DNA from: Candidatus Gastranaerophilales bacterium
GTDB lineage: Bacteria > Cyanobacteriota > Vampirovibrionia > Gastranaerophilales > Gastranaerophilaceae
NCBI GenBank assembly: GCA_944326625.1
Contig: CALVER010000044.1
Coordinates: forward strand, 1 to 9,587
Direction of reading: 5' to 3'
Length of the DNA stretch: 9,587 nucleotides
Positions 1-6,911 of the stretch are shown one piece after another. Position numbers and translations under genes: made by a program. The notes under the pieces were generated by a model that was not told the DNA's origin, did no database searches, and worked only from the letters and a program-made list of their open reading frames with translations. Position 1 is the first letter of the stretch; the number at the start of each line of letters is the position of its first letter.

Positions 1-4
1 AAAA

Positions 5-78
<74 letters not shown>

Positions 79-101
79 TTAATTTCTTCTGCTGTATTTT
101 T

Positions 102-129
102 ATCTTAGCATAAAATATTTTTGACGCAA
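102..129 (-). promoter_or_regulatory. Promoter for tRNA-Arg
   Basis: On the minus strand, TTGCGT (124-129) is followed after 16 bases by TAAGAT (102-107). The -10 is preceded by TGC (108-110), an extended -10 element. Predicted start is near 95, about 17 bases ahead of the mature tRNA 5' end, which fits a short RNase P leader. This is a motif match only. Confidence 0.6.
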
Positions 130-195
130 GAGAATTTTTTCCGCATGCCACATAATTCACCTTTCAGGGAATGTAAAAACCTCAAAACTCAATTA

Positions 196-213
196 TCCTT
201 TTAAAAAAGGAGG
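196..213 (+). promoter_or_regulatory. SD of the esterase gene inside a small hairpin
   Basis: A strong Shine-Dalgarno sequence AAAGGAGG (206-213) lies 7 bases ahead of the GTG start at 221 and decides that start. The bases just upstream, TCCTTT (196-201), are perfectly complementary to AAAGGA (206-211) across a TAAA loop, so the transcript can fold a 6-bp stem that covers most of the SD. The stem is A/U-rich and therefore weak. I found no convincing promoter between 79 and 195. Confidence 0.5.
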
Positions 214-220
214 CAATATA

Positions 221-1183
221 GTGCAAAACCTCACAGAAGCCACCCAAAAATTCATTGATAATCTGACGTCCCGAGGCGGGAAACCTCTTTATGAAATGAC
301 GCCCGATGACGCAAGACAATTTTTGGAAAATCTACAGCAACAAAGTTACAATCCAATTGACGCTTACATTGAAGATACCTTAATTAAAACCAAAAATTAC
401 AAAATACCAATCAGGATTTTTAAGCCTGAAAAAACTAATAAAAAACTTCCTGCGATTTTGTACATCCACGGCGGGGGCTGGATTTTGGGGAGTAAAAATT
501 CTTGGGACAGATTTTTAAGACAATTTGCCGTTCATACAAATTCCGCCATAATTTTTCCGGAATATTCACGCTCACCCGAGGCAAAATACCCGAAAGCCCT
601 CAATGAAATTTACGAAACCCTTGAATACATTTGTGATAAACCGAAAGATTTCAAAATCGACCCTGAGAAAATCGTCATTGCAGGAGACAGCGTCGGAGGG
701 AATATGGCAACGGTCACGGCACTCAGGTCGTCAATAGAAAAAGGGCCCAAAATCCTCTTTCAGCTGTTATTCTACCCTGTCACAAATTCCGAAATGAATA
801 CCGAATCTTATAAAAATTTTTCCGACGGTCCATGGCTTACCCGAAAAGCAATGGAATGGTTCTGGCAAGCTTACGAACCAGATAGAGAAAAACGCAAACA
901 TCCTTTTATATCACCGATTAATGCAACCGGAGATGAATTGAAAAATCTTCCGCCTGCATTAATTATTACGGCAGAAAACGATGTTTTACGCGATGAAGGT
1001 GAAGCTTATGCCGCAAAACTTGACCTGTCAGGAGTAAAAACGGCAAATATAAGGATTAACGGTACAATACACGATTTTATGGTTCTTAATGCAATTGCTC
1101 ATACGGAACCTGTAAAAGCAGCATTTTTGCTCGCTTCTAAAACAATAAAACAAGTATTTAAAGGAGGTAACAATGTTTTTTAA
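221..1183 (+). CDS. Alpha/beta hydrolase, HSL-type esterase/lipase (acetyl esterase-like)
   Basis: A 320-residue soluble carboxylesterase of the hormone-sensitive-lipase (family IV, abhydrolase_3) type. The oxyanion-hole motif HGGG is at 83-86. The nucleophile elbow GDSVGG spans 155-160 and gives catalytic Ser157. The acid is Asp254 in the motif NDVLRDEG, and the base is His284 in the motif HDF. All are in the family's order and spacing, and the length is normal. The first 70 residues would form the helical cap that shapes the acyl pocket. No signal peptide is present, so it should act in the cytoplasm on short-chain acyl esters; the true substrate cannot be read from sequence. The start is GTG, supported by a strong SD. 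The 3' end overlaps the next gene by 11 bases, so the two are co-transcribed and probably translationally coupled. Confidence 0.93.
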   Translation: MQNLTEATQKFIDNLTSRGGKPLYEMTPDDARQFLENLQQQSYNPIDAYIEDTLIKTKNYKIPIRIFKPEKTNKKLPAILYIHGGGWILGSKNSWDRFLRQFAVHTNSAIIFPEYSRSPEAKYPKALNEIYETLEYICDKPKDFKIDPEKIVIAGDSVGGNMATVTALRSSIEKGPKILFQLLFYPVTNSEMNTESYKNFSDGPWLTRKAMEWFWQAYEPDREKRKHPFISPINATGDELKNLPPALIITAENDVLRDEGEAYAAKLDLSGVKTANIRINGTIHDFMVLNAIAHTEPVKAAFLLASKTIKQVFKGGNNVF

Positions 1184-1478
1184 TGTTCTCAAAGCAAAAG
1201 ATCTTGTCGGATTTGACAACGGCAATTTCGAAAAAAATGTATTAATGGCAAACAATGACAGCACTCTTGCTGTTATTGCGCTTAAAAAAGGCGAAATTAT
1301 TGACACACATACATCAATTTGCGACGCTGCAGTATATGTTCTGGAGGGAGAAATTGAACTTCACTTTGACGCGGAGAAATTTGAAGTCGATAAAGGTCAA
1401 ATTCTTATGTTCAAAAAAGACAAAGAACACAAAGTCGTTGCAAATAAAGACAGCAAATTCTTTTTAATTAAAATCTAA
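1173..1478 (+). CDS. Small single-domain cupin protein with degenerate metal site
   Basis: A 101-residue protein covering one cupin beta-barrel (cupin_2 type). Motif 1 begins at Gly40 and keeps His46 and Gly59, but the second His position is Ser48 and the usual Glu position is Asp52. Motif 2 begins at Gly75 and keeps His86, while the expected Pro and Gly positions are both occupied by other residues. Two of the four usual metal ligands are thus conserved, a third is conservatively changed, and one is lost, so metal binding and enzyme activity are doubtful. A ligand-binding or partner-sensing role is possible, but this is inference. The start ATG has a strong SD AAAGGAGG (1160-1167) inside the end of the esterase gene, whose stop overlaps codons 3-4 here. 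The pair forms an operon ending at the terminator at 1480. No signal peptide or membrane segment. Confidence 0.82.
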   Translation: MFFNVLKAKDLVGFDNGNFEKNVLMANNDSTLAVIALKKGEIIDTHTSICDAAVYVLEGEIELHFDAEKFEVDKGQILMFKKDKEHKVVANKDSKFFLIKI

Positions 1479-1479
1479 T

Positions 1480-1507
1480 AAAAAAGGCTCTAAATAGAGC
1501 CTTTTTT
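1480..1507. terminator. Bidirectional rho-independent terminator
   Basis: Six A, stem GGCTCT (1486-1491), loop AAAT, stem AGAGCC (1496-1501), then six T. The structure is symmetric, so it works for the cupin gene reading right and for the exported-protein gene reading left. The stop codon of the leftward gene (1506-1508) falls inside the U tract. Confidence 0.92.
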
Positions 1508-2219
1508 ATTGTTGATTACAGCTGCAATCGGGTTGTTTTGAAAGACATAAGTCCTCACAAAGAATCAAAACTATATTTTCGCCCGCTTTTGCGTGATATT
1601 TCAAACCGGGTGTAATCAAACCCGTTATCAAACCAACGGTTGTACCGACCGGAATACCGATTGCATAACCCACTCCGAGCTTTGCCGGATTAGGAATAAA
1701 TGCAAAACCCGTACCTGCACCTGCACCGACAATACCAAGCCCTAAAGTATATGCAAGCAATTTCCCTGCCGTATGCCAGCCGTCTTCTTTTAATGCACCG
1801 TCTTTTGTTAAAGGTTTTGCGGACATCTGAACTGCCGTGCCATCAGGCAAAATTAAACATTCAAAATTTATATAAACCCGTGCATTTTTATTCGGAACTC
1901 TCTGTTTTTCTATTCTTATAATCGTCCCGACAACTTTTGAACACGCCGGAATTAAAAGGGTTCCTTCTCTTGTATATATTGCACCCGGAACATCAAAATT
2001 CACTCTGTCGCCCGCTTTTGAACATTCTGATTTAAAGTCGCAATTAAATGCAACCTTAAAAGCGTTGCCTTTACAAATTATGTTATGTAAATCCGTAATA
2101 GCGACATTATCCGTCAAAGCACCTTTTTCGCAAAACATGTGTTCATAACCTATAATCTCCTCGGAAAAAACCGGAGAAGCTAAAGATAAAATTAATAGCA
2201 TTGCAATTATTTTTTTCAT
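1506..2219 (-). CDS. Exported cysteine-rich protein of unknown function (possible TrbI/VirB10-like core)
   Basis: A 237-residue protein starting with a typical Sec signal peptide: Lys2-Lys3, a hydrophobic stretch at 5-15, and a likely cleavage after the PVFS motif near residue 19. There is no lipobox Cys, so the mature protein should be periplasmic or secreted. Residues 71-135 look like a beta-rich domain: a Gly-Asp-Arg-Val opening, LLIPACSKVVG, then a strand run containing an LPDGT turn. This pattern recalls TrbI/VirB10-type and related periplasmic beta domains, but I would not assign the family. Residues 157-205 are Gly-rich and weakly hydrophobic, resembling a glycine-zipper segment. Ten cysteines (30, 49, 60, 66, 93, 121, 221, 225, 232, 234) suggest disulphides. 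I chose ATG 2219 because of the signal peptide; the frame stays open to 2336 but would then overlap the divergent gene. No clear SD precedes ATG 2219. Confidence 0.72.
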   Translation of the reverse strand: MKKIIAMLLILSLASPVFSEEIIGYEHMFCEKGALTDNVAITDLHNIICKGNAFKVAFNCDFKSECSKAGDRVNFDVPGAIYTREGTLLIPACSKVVGTIIRIEKQRVPNKNARVYINFECLILPDGTAVQMSAKPLTKDGALKEDGWHTAGKLLAYTLGLGIVGAGAGTGFAFIPNPAKLGVGYAIGIPVGTTVGLITGLITPGLKYHAKAGENIVLILCEDLCLSKQPDCSCNQQ

Positions 2220-2289
2220 ATTTACAGGATTAATCAGCCGGTTCCAAAATTCTATTGCCGATGTGTTTATATTATTATTTTTAAAAAAT

Positions 2290-2318
2290 TTGAAAACACA
2301 TGCATTTCGTACTAAAAT
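2290..2318 (+). promoter_or_regulatory. Promoter of metal exporter gene, nearly leaderless
   Basis: TTGAAA (2290-2295), a 17-base spacer and TAAAAT (2313-2318). Only 8 bases separate the -10 from ATG 2327, so the expected start site lies one or two bases before the AUG. There is no SD. This also leaves no room for a metal-sensing riboswitch such as yybP-ykoY between this promoter and the gene. Confidence 0.6.
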
Positions 2319-2326
2319 GATTACGT

Positions 2327-3262
2327 ATGATAACAAATTTTTTACACAAAATTCTCGGGCTCAACGATTTTTTATTCGGCGGAATTAACAGACTTATTGA
2401 AAGTACGGGATTTCCTGACTGGGTATGTGATGCCTTGATTGACAGCATTCATACACTGCCGTTTTTGTTTATAGTTTTTGTTTTTATAGAACTTTTTGAA
2501 TACTATTATGCGGATAAAATTAATAATTTTATGAAAAATTCCGGAAAAACCGGACCTTTAATAGGAAGTTTAGCTGCAATAATTCCGCAATGCGGATTTT
2601 CAATAATAGCAAGCTCGCTTTATACAAATAAACTCATAACCCGCGGAACATTAATCGCAATTTATCTTGCAACCTCGGATGAAGCTTTGCCGGTTTTGTT
2701 ATCATATCCGGAAAAAATTCATCTGGTTTTACCCGTCATAGGTGTAAAACTTGTTATTGCAATAATTGCGGGGTACCTGACAGACTTATTTTTCAAATCG
2801 GTTATTGATAAAAATGCTGAAATTGAAATTCCGGAAGAGGGCTGCTGTAAACACGATATCTTAACGGATAATAAAATTAATCTGTGGCTTCATCCTGTTA
2901 TGCACACACTTAATGTATTTGCGTTTATTTTAATTATAACGCTTATTTTGAACTTCTTCATCAAAGACGCGATGATAACAAACTTTTTAAGTAATCCGGA
3001 TTTGGCACATAAATTTTTACAGCCTGTTATAACATCTGTTATAGGGTTGATACCGAATTGTGCAGTATCAATTGCGCTAACAATGATGCTTATCAAAGGC
3101 ACAATAACCTTTGGTGCTGCAATTGCAGGATTATGTTCCAACGCGGGACTGGGACTTTTAGTTCTTTTAAGAAAGAATGAAAAATTCAGCGATTCTGTTC
3201 TTATAATATCTTTACTGCTAATCATCAGCATTATTTTCGGAATGATATTACAATTATTCTAA
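2327..3262 (+). CDS. Putative 10-TM heavy-metal (manganese-type) exporter, ArsP_2 family
   Basis: A 311-residue polytopic membrane protein that matches my recollection of the putative manganese transporter/10TM heavy-metal exporter family (PF11449). Hydrophobic segments run from about 43-57, 78-98, 106-127, 134-153, 193-212, 233-255, 261-282 and 290-310. The two halves share a motif: IIPQCGFS (85-92) followed by a GTLIAI...TSDEA stretch (107-120), and LIPNCAVS (241-248) followed by a Gly-Thr...AGLCSNAG stretch (258-274). A soluble loop between the halves carries Cys173-Cys174 and His176, plausible metal ligands. It should sit in the inner membrane and export a divalent metal; the metal itself is inferred from the family. 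The last 9 bases overlap the converging EamA gene. ATG 2327 fits the promoter just upstream; no SD is visible. Confidence 0.82.
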   Translation: MITNFLHKILGLNDFLFGGINRLIESTGFPDWVCDALIDSIHTLPFLFIVFVFIELFEYYYADKINNFMKNSGKTGPLIGSLAAIIPQCGFSIIASSLYTNKLITRGTLIAIYLATSDEALPVLLSYPEKIHLVLPVIGVKLVIAIIAGYLTDLFFKSVIDKNAEIEIPEEGCCKHDILTDNKINLWLHPVMHTLNVFAFILIITLILNFFIKDAMITNFLSNPDLAHKFLQPVITSVIGLIPNCAVSIALTMMLIKGTITFGAAIAGLCSNAGLGLLVLLRKNEKFSDSVLIISLLLIISIIFGMILQLF

Positions 3263-4108
3263 TATCAAAATCACCGCACCGAACATCATAATAAAAGCGC
3301 CCAAAAGTTTCTTTTTAATATCTTTTTCATTAAAAAATTTCCAGCCGAAAATTACGCTTAAAATAATGGACAATTGAAATAATGCCAGAGCATAACTAAC
3401 TTTCATACATTTAAAAACATAATTTGTGCTCCATTGCATGATTCCTGTTGTAAAAACAAGCAAAAATAATTCTTTTAAATAACTTTTTGACGGGACAATG
3501 GACTGCCGGCTTATAATAACAGGAATAAAAGAAAATAATGCCCCGAACCAGCACCAGAATACAAATGCCGCTAAAACGCTTGAATTAATAATTACACTTT
3601 TTATAAAAACCGCCTCAATTGCCGTAAAAATAAGTGCTAAAATTCTATATTGAATATCGCGCCTTTTTAAAAGGTTAAAAGAAAAACCTTCTTTTTGGGT
3701 GCCAAAAACAAAATAACTTCCGGAAATTATAAGAATTATACCTATAATACCTGCAGATGTAGGTATTTCACCAAGGAATAATATGCCGAACAGTAATGCC
3801 ACAACGGATTTGTATGAATTAACAGGGCCTAGTAGCGACAAATCACCCTTTTCCAAAGCCGCAATCAAAAAACCGTTTCCCAATACTCCGAATACACCGC
3901 CCAATAAGGCGTATTCATAAGCTTCCAAGGAAATATTTGCGACCTCAATATCATTAAAAAATACCAAACAAAAAATACTTAAGCCCAAATATGTAAAGAA
4001 ATTAACACACAAAGGCTTACAGCCGTTTAACGTTAAATGTTTTTGCAAAACATTTGAAAACGGGTTAGAAAAAATTCTTAAAATAAGTGCAGTTACAGTC
4101 CCGAACAA
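3254..4108 (-). CDS. EamA/DMT-family transporter
   Basis: A 284-residue, very hydrophobic protein with about ten membrane helices in two repeated EamA halves, the standard size and layout of the drug/metabolite transporter superfamily. The first half ends in a conserved-looking stretch at 84-116 (ALEKGD, a Pro95 position, LLFGILFLGE), and the second repeats it at 238-260 with ALALFQLS and a run ending in FFNEKD, followed by the last helix at 268-283. The substrate cannot be told; family members move amino acids, nucleotides, sugars or drugs. The start is TTG at 4108, chosen because SD AAGGAGG sits 7 bases upstream and no ATG precedes the first helix. It is the second gene of an operon, 12 bases after the alcohol dehydrogenase, whose stop codon lies in the SD region. 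The 3' end overlaps the metal exporter by 9 bases with no terminator between them. Confidence 0.87.
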   Translation of the reverse strand: MFGTVTALILRIFSNPFSNVLQKHLTLNGCKPLCVNFFTYLGLSIFCLVFFNDIEVANISLEAYEYALLGGVFGVLGNGFLIAALEKGDLSLLGPVNSYKSVVALLFGILFLGEIPTSAGIIGIILIISGSYFVFGTQKEGFSFNLLKRRDIQYRILALIFTAIEAVFIKSVIINSSVLAAFVFWCWFGALFSFIPVIISRQSIVPSKSYLKELFLLVFTTGIMQWSTNYVFKCMKVSYALALFQLSIILSVIFGWKFFNEKDIKKKLLGAFIMMFGAVILILE

Positions 4109-4115
4109 TACAAAA

Positions 4116-4122
4116 CCTCCTT
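4116..4122 (-). promoter_or_regulatory. SD that fixes a TTG start
   Basis: AAGGAGG on the minus strand, 7 bases ahead of the TTG at 4108. It overlaps the TAA (4121-4123) of the upstream dehydrogenase gene, so a terminating ribosome would be placed beside the next start. Confidence 0.8.
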
Positions 4123-5155
4123 ATGAAACAACCGCTATTTTCAAGCAATTGCGCTGTTTATTTTCAAATATTTCGTAACCGGATTTAATATTTTCCAGCG
4201 AAACTTTATGCGTAATAAGAAAATCAGTAGAAATTAAACCTTTTGATATTAAATCAAGAAGCTTAGCACAATGGATAGCGTCAACTCCGCCTGTTTTAAA
4301 GGTCAAATTTTTCCCGTACATTTTAGGCAAAGGCAAAATTTGATTTTCCTCATACATAGCAACAACACCAACAATTGCGTTAGGCCGCGCGATTTTCCAA
4401 CTCATCTCAAATGTGTCTTTTGATCCGGCACATTCAATAACCCCGTCAGCTCCGCGATTTTCGGTCAAGTTTTTAACTTCATTTTCTATATCACAATCCA
4501 AAGGATTAAATACAAAGTCAGCCAATTTCTGATTCTTGGCAATCTCAAGTCTTGAATTATCAATATCAATTGCAATAATTTTTCCGGCACCCAGATATTT
4601 CGCGCACATCATAGCACAAAGCCCGACGGGCCCTGCTCCGATTACCGCAATTATATCACCTTTTTTAACCTCACACATCTCTGCGCCAAAATATCCGCTT
4701 GATAAAATATCACCGACAAAAAGTGCACTTTCGTAACTTACATTTTCAGGAATTTTTGTCAAACCGGTATCCGCAAACGGAACTCTGACAAATTCCGCCT
4801 GACATCCGTCAATTCTGCACCCGAGCTCCCAGCCGCCTTTTTCACAGTTGTTTATAAACCCATGCCGGCAGAAAAAACATTCCCCGCAAAAAGTTTCGCA
4901 ATTCGCGGCAACTCTGTCACCTTTTCTTAAATTTTTGACAGCGGAGCCGACCTCAACAATTTCCCCCACAAATTCATGTCCCAAAACGGTTTCCGGCACG
5001 GCTCGCGGCACCGCACCCCGCATTATGTGCAAATCACTTGTACAAATTGATGACAAAGTGACTTTTACAATTGCATCCCTGTCATTTTGCAGTTTTGGCA
5101 TTTCTTTTTCAATTAATTCGATTGAACCGTTTTTATGGCAAATTAAAGCTTTCAT
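4121..5155 (-). CDS. Zinc-dependent medium-chain alcohol dehydrogenase
   Basis: A 344-residue MDR-superfamily oxidoreductase. The GroES-like domain carries the catalytic zinc ligands Cys38 (ICTSDLH), His60 and Glu61 (GHEFVGE). Four cysteines at 90, 93, 96 and 104 form the structural zinc lobe. The Rossmann domain shows GAGPVG (173-178) and an acidic Asp197 at the end of the second strand, which favours NAD over NADP. The C-terminal part (about 270-344) completes the fold, and no key residue is missing. It should interconvert an alcohol or polyol and the carbonyl in the cytoplasm; the substrate is not evident. I chose ATG 5155, which has SD GAGGAG 7 bases upstream, over an earlier in-frame TTG at 5170. 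It leads an operon with the EamA transporter, hinting that the transporter may handle a related metabolite, though this is only context. Confidence 0.92.
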   Translation of the reverse strand: MKALICHKNGSIELIEKEMPKLQNDRDAIVKVTLSSICTSDLHIMRGAVPRAVPETVLGHEFVGEIVEVGSAVKNLRKGDRVAANCETFCGECFFCRHGFINNCEKGGWELGCRIDGCQAEFVRVPFADTGLTKIPENVSYESALFVGDILSSGYFGAEMCEVKKGDIIAVIGAGPVGLCAMMCAKYLGAGKIIAIDIDNSRLEIAKNQKLADFVFNPLDCDIENEVKNLTENRGADGVIECAGSKDTFEMSWKIARPNAIVGVVAMYEENQILPLPKMYGKNLTFKTGGVDAIHCAKLLDLISKGLISTDFLITHKVSLENIKSGYEIFENKQRNCLKIAVVS

Positions 5156-5162
5156 ATAAATT

Positions 5163-5193
5163 CTCCTCAATTAGTATAACATAAAAGATTATA
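5163..5193 (-). promoter_or_regulatory. -10 box and SD for the dehydrogenase-EamA operon
   Basis: On the minus strand, TATAAT (5188-5193) lies upstream of SD GAGGAG (5163-5168). The predicted start near 5181 gives a leader of about 26 bases. A second -10-like TATACT (5173-5178) would start transcription inside the SD and is less likely. No good -35 is seen. Confidence 0.4.
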
Positions 5194-5226
5194 CTTTCCG
5201 TTAATCAATTATCGGGTAAAAACACT

Positions 5227-5246
5227 TATAATAGCATAGAAAGGAG
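5227..5246 (+). promoter_or_regulatory. -10 box and SD for the LEA-like gene
   Basis: TATAAT (5227-5232) followed by AAAGGAG (5240-5246), 6 bases before ATG 5253. The SD would lie at the very 5' end of a leader of roughly 14 bases. The -35 region (5203-5210) is poor, so the promoter may need an activator or alternative sigma factor. Confidence 0.5.
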
Positions 5247-5252
5247 ATTACT

Positions 5253-5480
5253 ATGCACGAAGACAATAAAAAAACAATGAAAGAAAAAATTAATGACACT
5301 GCGCATAAAGTAAAAGAAAAAGCCCACGAGGTAAAAGAAGATATAAAGCGCGGCGTTGATGAAGCCAAAGTAAAAGCACATCTTGCAAAAGAAGATGTTA
5401 AAGAAAAGGCCGGTGAAATTAAGGAAAAAGTCCAAGAAAAAGTCGCGAAAGAAAAAGCAAAACACAAAAAAACAGCTTAA
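5253..5480 (+). CDS. Small LEA-like 11-mer repeat protein
   Basis: A 75-residue protein with 22 Lys, 12 Glu and 5 Asp, and no Phe, Tyr, Trp, Cys or Pro. From residue 19 it reads as five consecutive 11-residue units (19-29, 30-40, 41-51, 52-62, 63-73). In most units position 1 is Lys, position 2 is Val, Ile or Ala, position 10 is Lys and position 11 is Glu. Such 11-mers are characteristic of group 3 LEA proteins (LEA_4) and apolipoprotein-like amphipathic helices, so a disordered-to-helical stress protein or membrane-surface helix is plausible. It has its own -10, a strong SD and its own terminator, so it is a real monocistronic gene. Function is inferred from composition and repeat only; low complexity makes homology weak. 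Confidence 0.82.
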   Translation: MHEDNKKTMKEKINDTAHKVKEKAHEVKEDIKRGVDEAKVKAHLAKEDVKEKAGEIKEKVQEKVAKEKAKHKKTA

Positions 5481-5503
5481 AAGAGCCTTCGGGCTCTTTT
5501 TTT
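5479..5503 (+). terminator. Rho-independent terminator with UUCG tetraloop
   Basis: A 9-bp stem AAAAGAGCC (5479-5487) and GGCTCTTTT (5492-5500) closes the extra-stable C-TTCG-G loop and runs into more T to 5503. It begins inside the stop codon of the LEA-like gene. The -35 of the next promoter (5505) starts two bases after it. Confidence 0.93.
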
Positions 5504-5504
5504 G

Positions 5505-5533
5505 TTGCATAACTTTTTTAAATAAAGTATAAT
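5505..5533 (+). promoter_or_regulatory. Leaderless promoter of the MurF-like gene
   Basis: TTGCAT (5505-5510), a 17-base spacer and a consensus TATAAT (5528-5533). The ATG at 5540 follows after 6 bases, which is where transcription itself should begin. No SD is present. Confidence 0.75.
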
Positions 5534-5539
5534 AATTCT

Positions 5540-6880
5540 ATGAATTTCTGGAATAAAGAAAATATACAAGGAGCACTCGGGAACTGCAGATTTTACAACT
5601 TTCCCGAAAACTGGTCTGCCTCAGGAATCCGCATCTGGCATACGGATTTGGGAGAAAATGATGTTGTGGTTTTAAGAGCTCCCGGAGAAACAAAAGGTGC
5701 CGTAAAACAAAATATCCTGCCTTTTTTGGATAAAATTTCCGCAATAATGTGCACGAATTATGAAAATTTCAAAGACTTGGATAAGCCCGTCATTGAAGTT
5801 GAAGATGTTACAAAAGCTCTTTTTGCTCTCGGCAAATATATAAGACGCGCCTATAAAGGAACTGTTATTACCCTGACAGGCAGTGCCGGAAAATCAACCA
5901 CAACAAGAATGATATATGAAACTTTAAAAGATTTCGGCGCAGATTCAAACCTGAATCTTGCAAATACCCTCATTGCAATTTGCTGGAATATGACAACTTT
6001 TGATATCACCCGAAAATACTGGGTAATTGAATCCTCTATCGGTTACGGATATGTTTCATTCCCGAATATTGCAGTTGTCACAAATCTTGCGGCGGTTCAC
6101 TTAAAAGAGGGCCAAACACTTGAAGGTATGGCTCGCGGCAAAAGCAAAATTTTTGCGACCATGCTGCCCGGCGGGTTTGCCGTTCTTAATCGTGATATGC
6201 AGTGTTATGAAATTTTTAAAGAAACGGCTGAAGAAAAAGGGCTTAATATCATCACTTTTGGAAAAGATGAGGGCGTTGACGTAAGAATTATCCCAGAAAA
6301 TTATTCTTTTGAAATTGAAGGACAAATATACTCCGCGGGTGAAAACTTTATACCTGAATATCTTATGTATGATATGGCGGCAGCCATGGCTGTTAATAAA
6401 ATTTTAAATCTGCCAGTTCAAGACGCCTTGAAAAAACTTGAAAACTTTAAAAGCCTAAAAGGACGCGGCGAAACCCAAAATATAACATTCGACGGCAAAA
6501 GTATAACCCTTGTGGATGAAGCTTTTAACGCAAATCCTCTTTCCATGGCCGCAACAATTGAAGCTTTCGGAAAAAATTATGACGCAAATAAAGTTCTTTT
6601 CCTCGGTGATATGACTGAAGGCGGAGATAAAGCAAGAGAATACCACCTTGCGCTTGTAGATATAATAAAAAATGCAAACCCTGCAAAAATAATCTTCTGC
6701 GGGCCGGAAATGCAAAATGTTTTTGACATTTTAAAAGATAATTTTGAATGTTATTATTTTGAAAACATAAACAAACTACTGCCGGAATTTAAAAATTTCA
6801 TAAACAACAACGATAATGTTTTCGTTAAATCATCACACGCAACAGGCTTACACAAAATTGTAGAAAGCTTAAAAAATTGA
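5540..6880 (+). CDS. MurF-like Mur ligase family protein (divergent paralogue)
   Basis: A 446-residue cytoplasmic ATP-dependent amide ligase with the three Mur ligase domains. The N-terminal domain (1-107) is MurF-like and ends in a VEDVTKALFALG stretch. The ATP P-loop is GSAGKSTT (114-121) where murein ligases usually have GSNGKTT. The central domain holds Glu164, Asn182, His187 and Lys201, the last in the place of the carbamylated lysine. The C-terminal domain shows GRGE (308-311), DEAFNANPLSM (326-336), LGDM (355-358) and an SHATG motif (432-436). The order and NANP-SM box point to MurF, which adds D-Ala-D-Ala to the UDP-MurNAc-tripeptide. However, the segment between Glu164 and His187 is shorter than in MurF and the P-loop is altered, so a related substrate is possible. 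It is followed by the membrane toroid gene after 31 bases. There is no other mur gene here. Confidence 0.85.
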   Translation: MNFWNKENIQGALGNCRFYNFPENWSASGIRIWHTDLGENDVVVLRAPGETKGAVKQNILPFLDKISAIMCTNYENFKDLDKPVIEVEDVTKALFALGKYIRRAYKGTVITLTGSAGKSTTTRMIYETLKDFGADSNLNLANTLIAICWNMTTFDITRKYWVIESSIGYGYVSFPNIAVVTNLAAVHLKEGQTLEGMARGKSKIFATMLPGGFAVLNRDMQCYEIFKETAEEKGLNIITFGKDEGVDVRIIPENYSFEIEGQIYSAGENFIPEYLMYDMAAAMAVNKILNLPVQDALKKLENFKSLKGRGETQNITFDGKSITLVDEAFNANPLSMAATIEAFGKNYDANKVLFLGDMTEGGDKAREYHLALVDIIKNANPAKIIFCGPEMQNVFDILKDNFECYYFENINKLLPEFKNFINNNDNVFVKSSHATGLHKIVESLKN

Positions 6881-6905
6881 TTTTTATATAACGGTCTGCT
6901 ACAAT
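6877..6905 (+). promoter_or_regulatory. Leaderless promoter of the membrane toroid gene
   Basis: TTGATT (6877-6882), a 17-base spacer and TACAAT (6900-6905), with ATG 6912 after 6 bases. The geometry is identical to that at 5505-5540. The -35 overlaps the stop codon of the MurF-like gene. No SD precedes the ATG. Confidence 0.68.
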
Positions 6906-6911
6906 TGCGGT

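Noticed and set aside
2220..2326. Possible manganese riboswitch ahead of the metal exporter
   Set aside because: The promoter found at 2290-2318 leaves no leader, and no structured GC-rich helices are seen in the gap.
2220..2336. 39-codon N-terminal extension of the exported protein
   Set aside because: It would bury the signal peptide, overlap the divergent exporter start and its promoter, and has no SD.
4536..5159. Open frames antisense to the alcohol dehydrogenase
   Set aside because: No SD, no domain, and the dehydrogenase on the opposite strand has all its zinc and cofactor residues.
5226..5510. Phe-rich frames antisense to the LEA-like gene
   Set aside because: They are by-products of Lys/Glu-rich codons on the other strand and one runs through the UUCG terminator.
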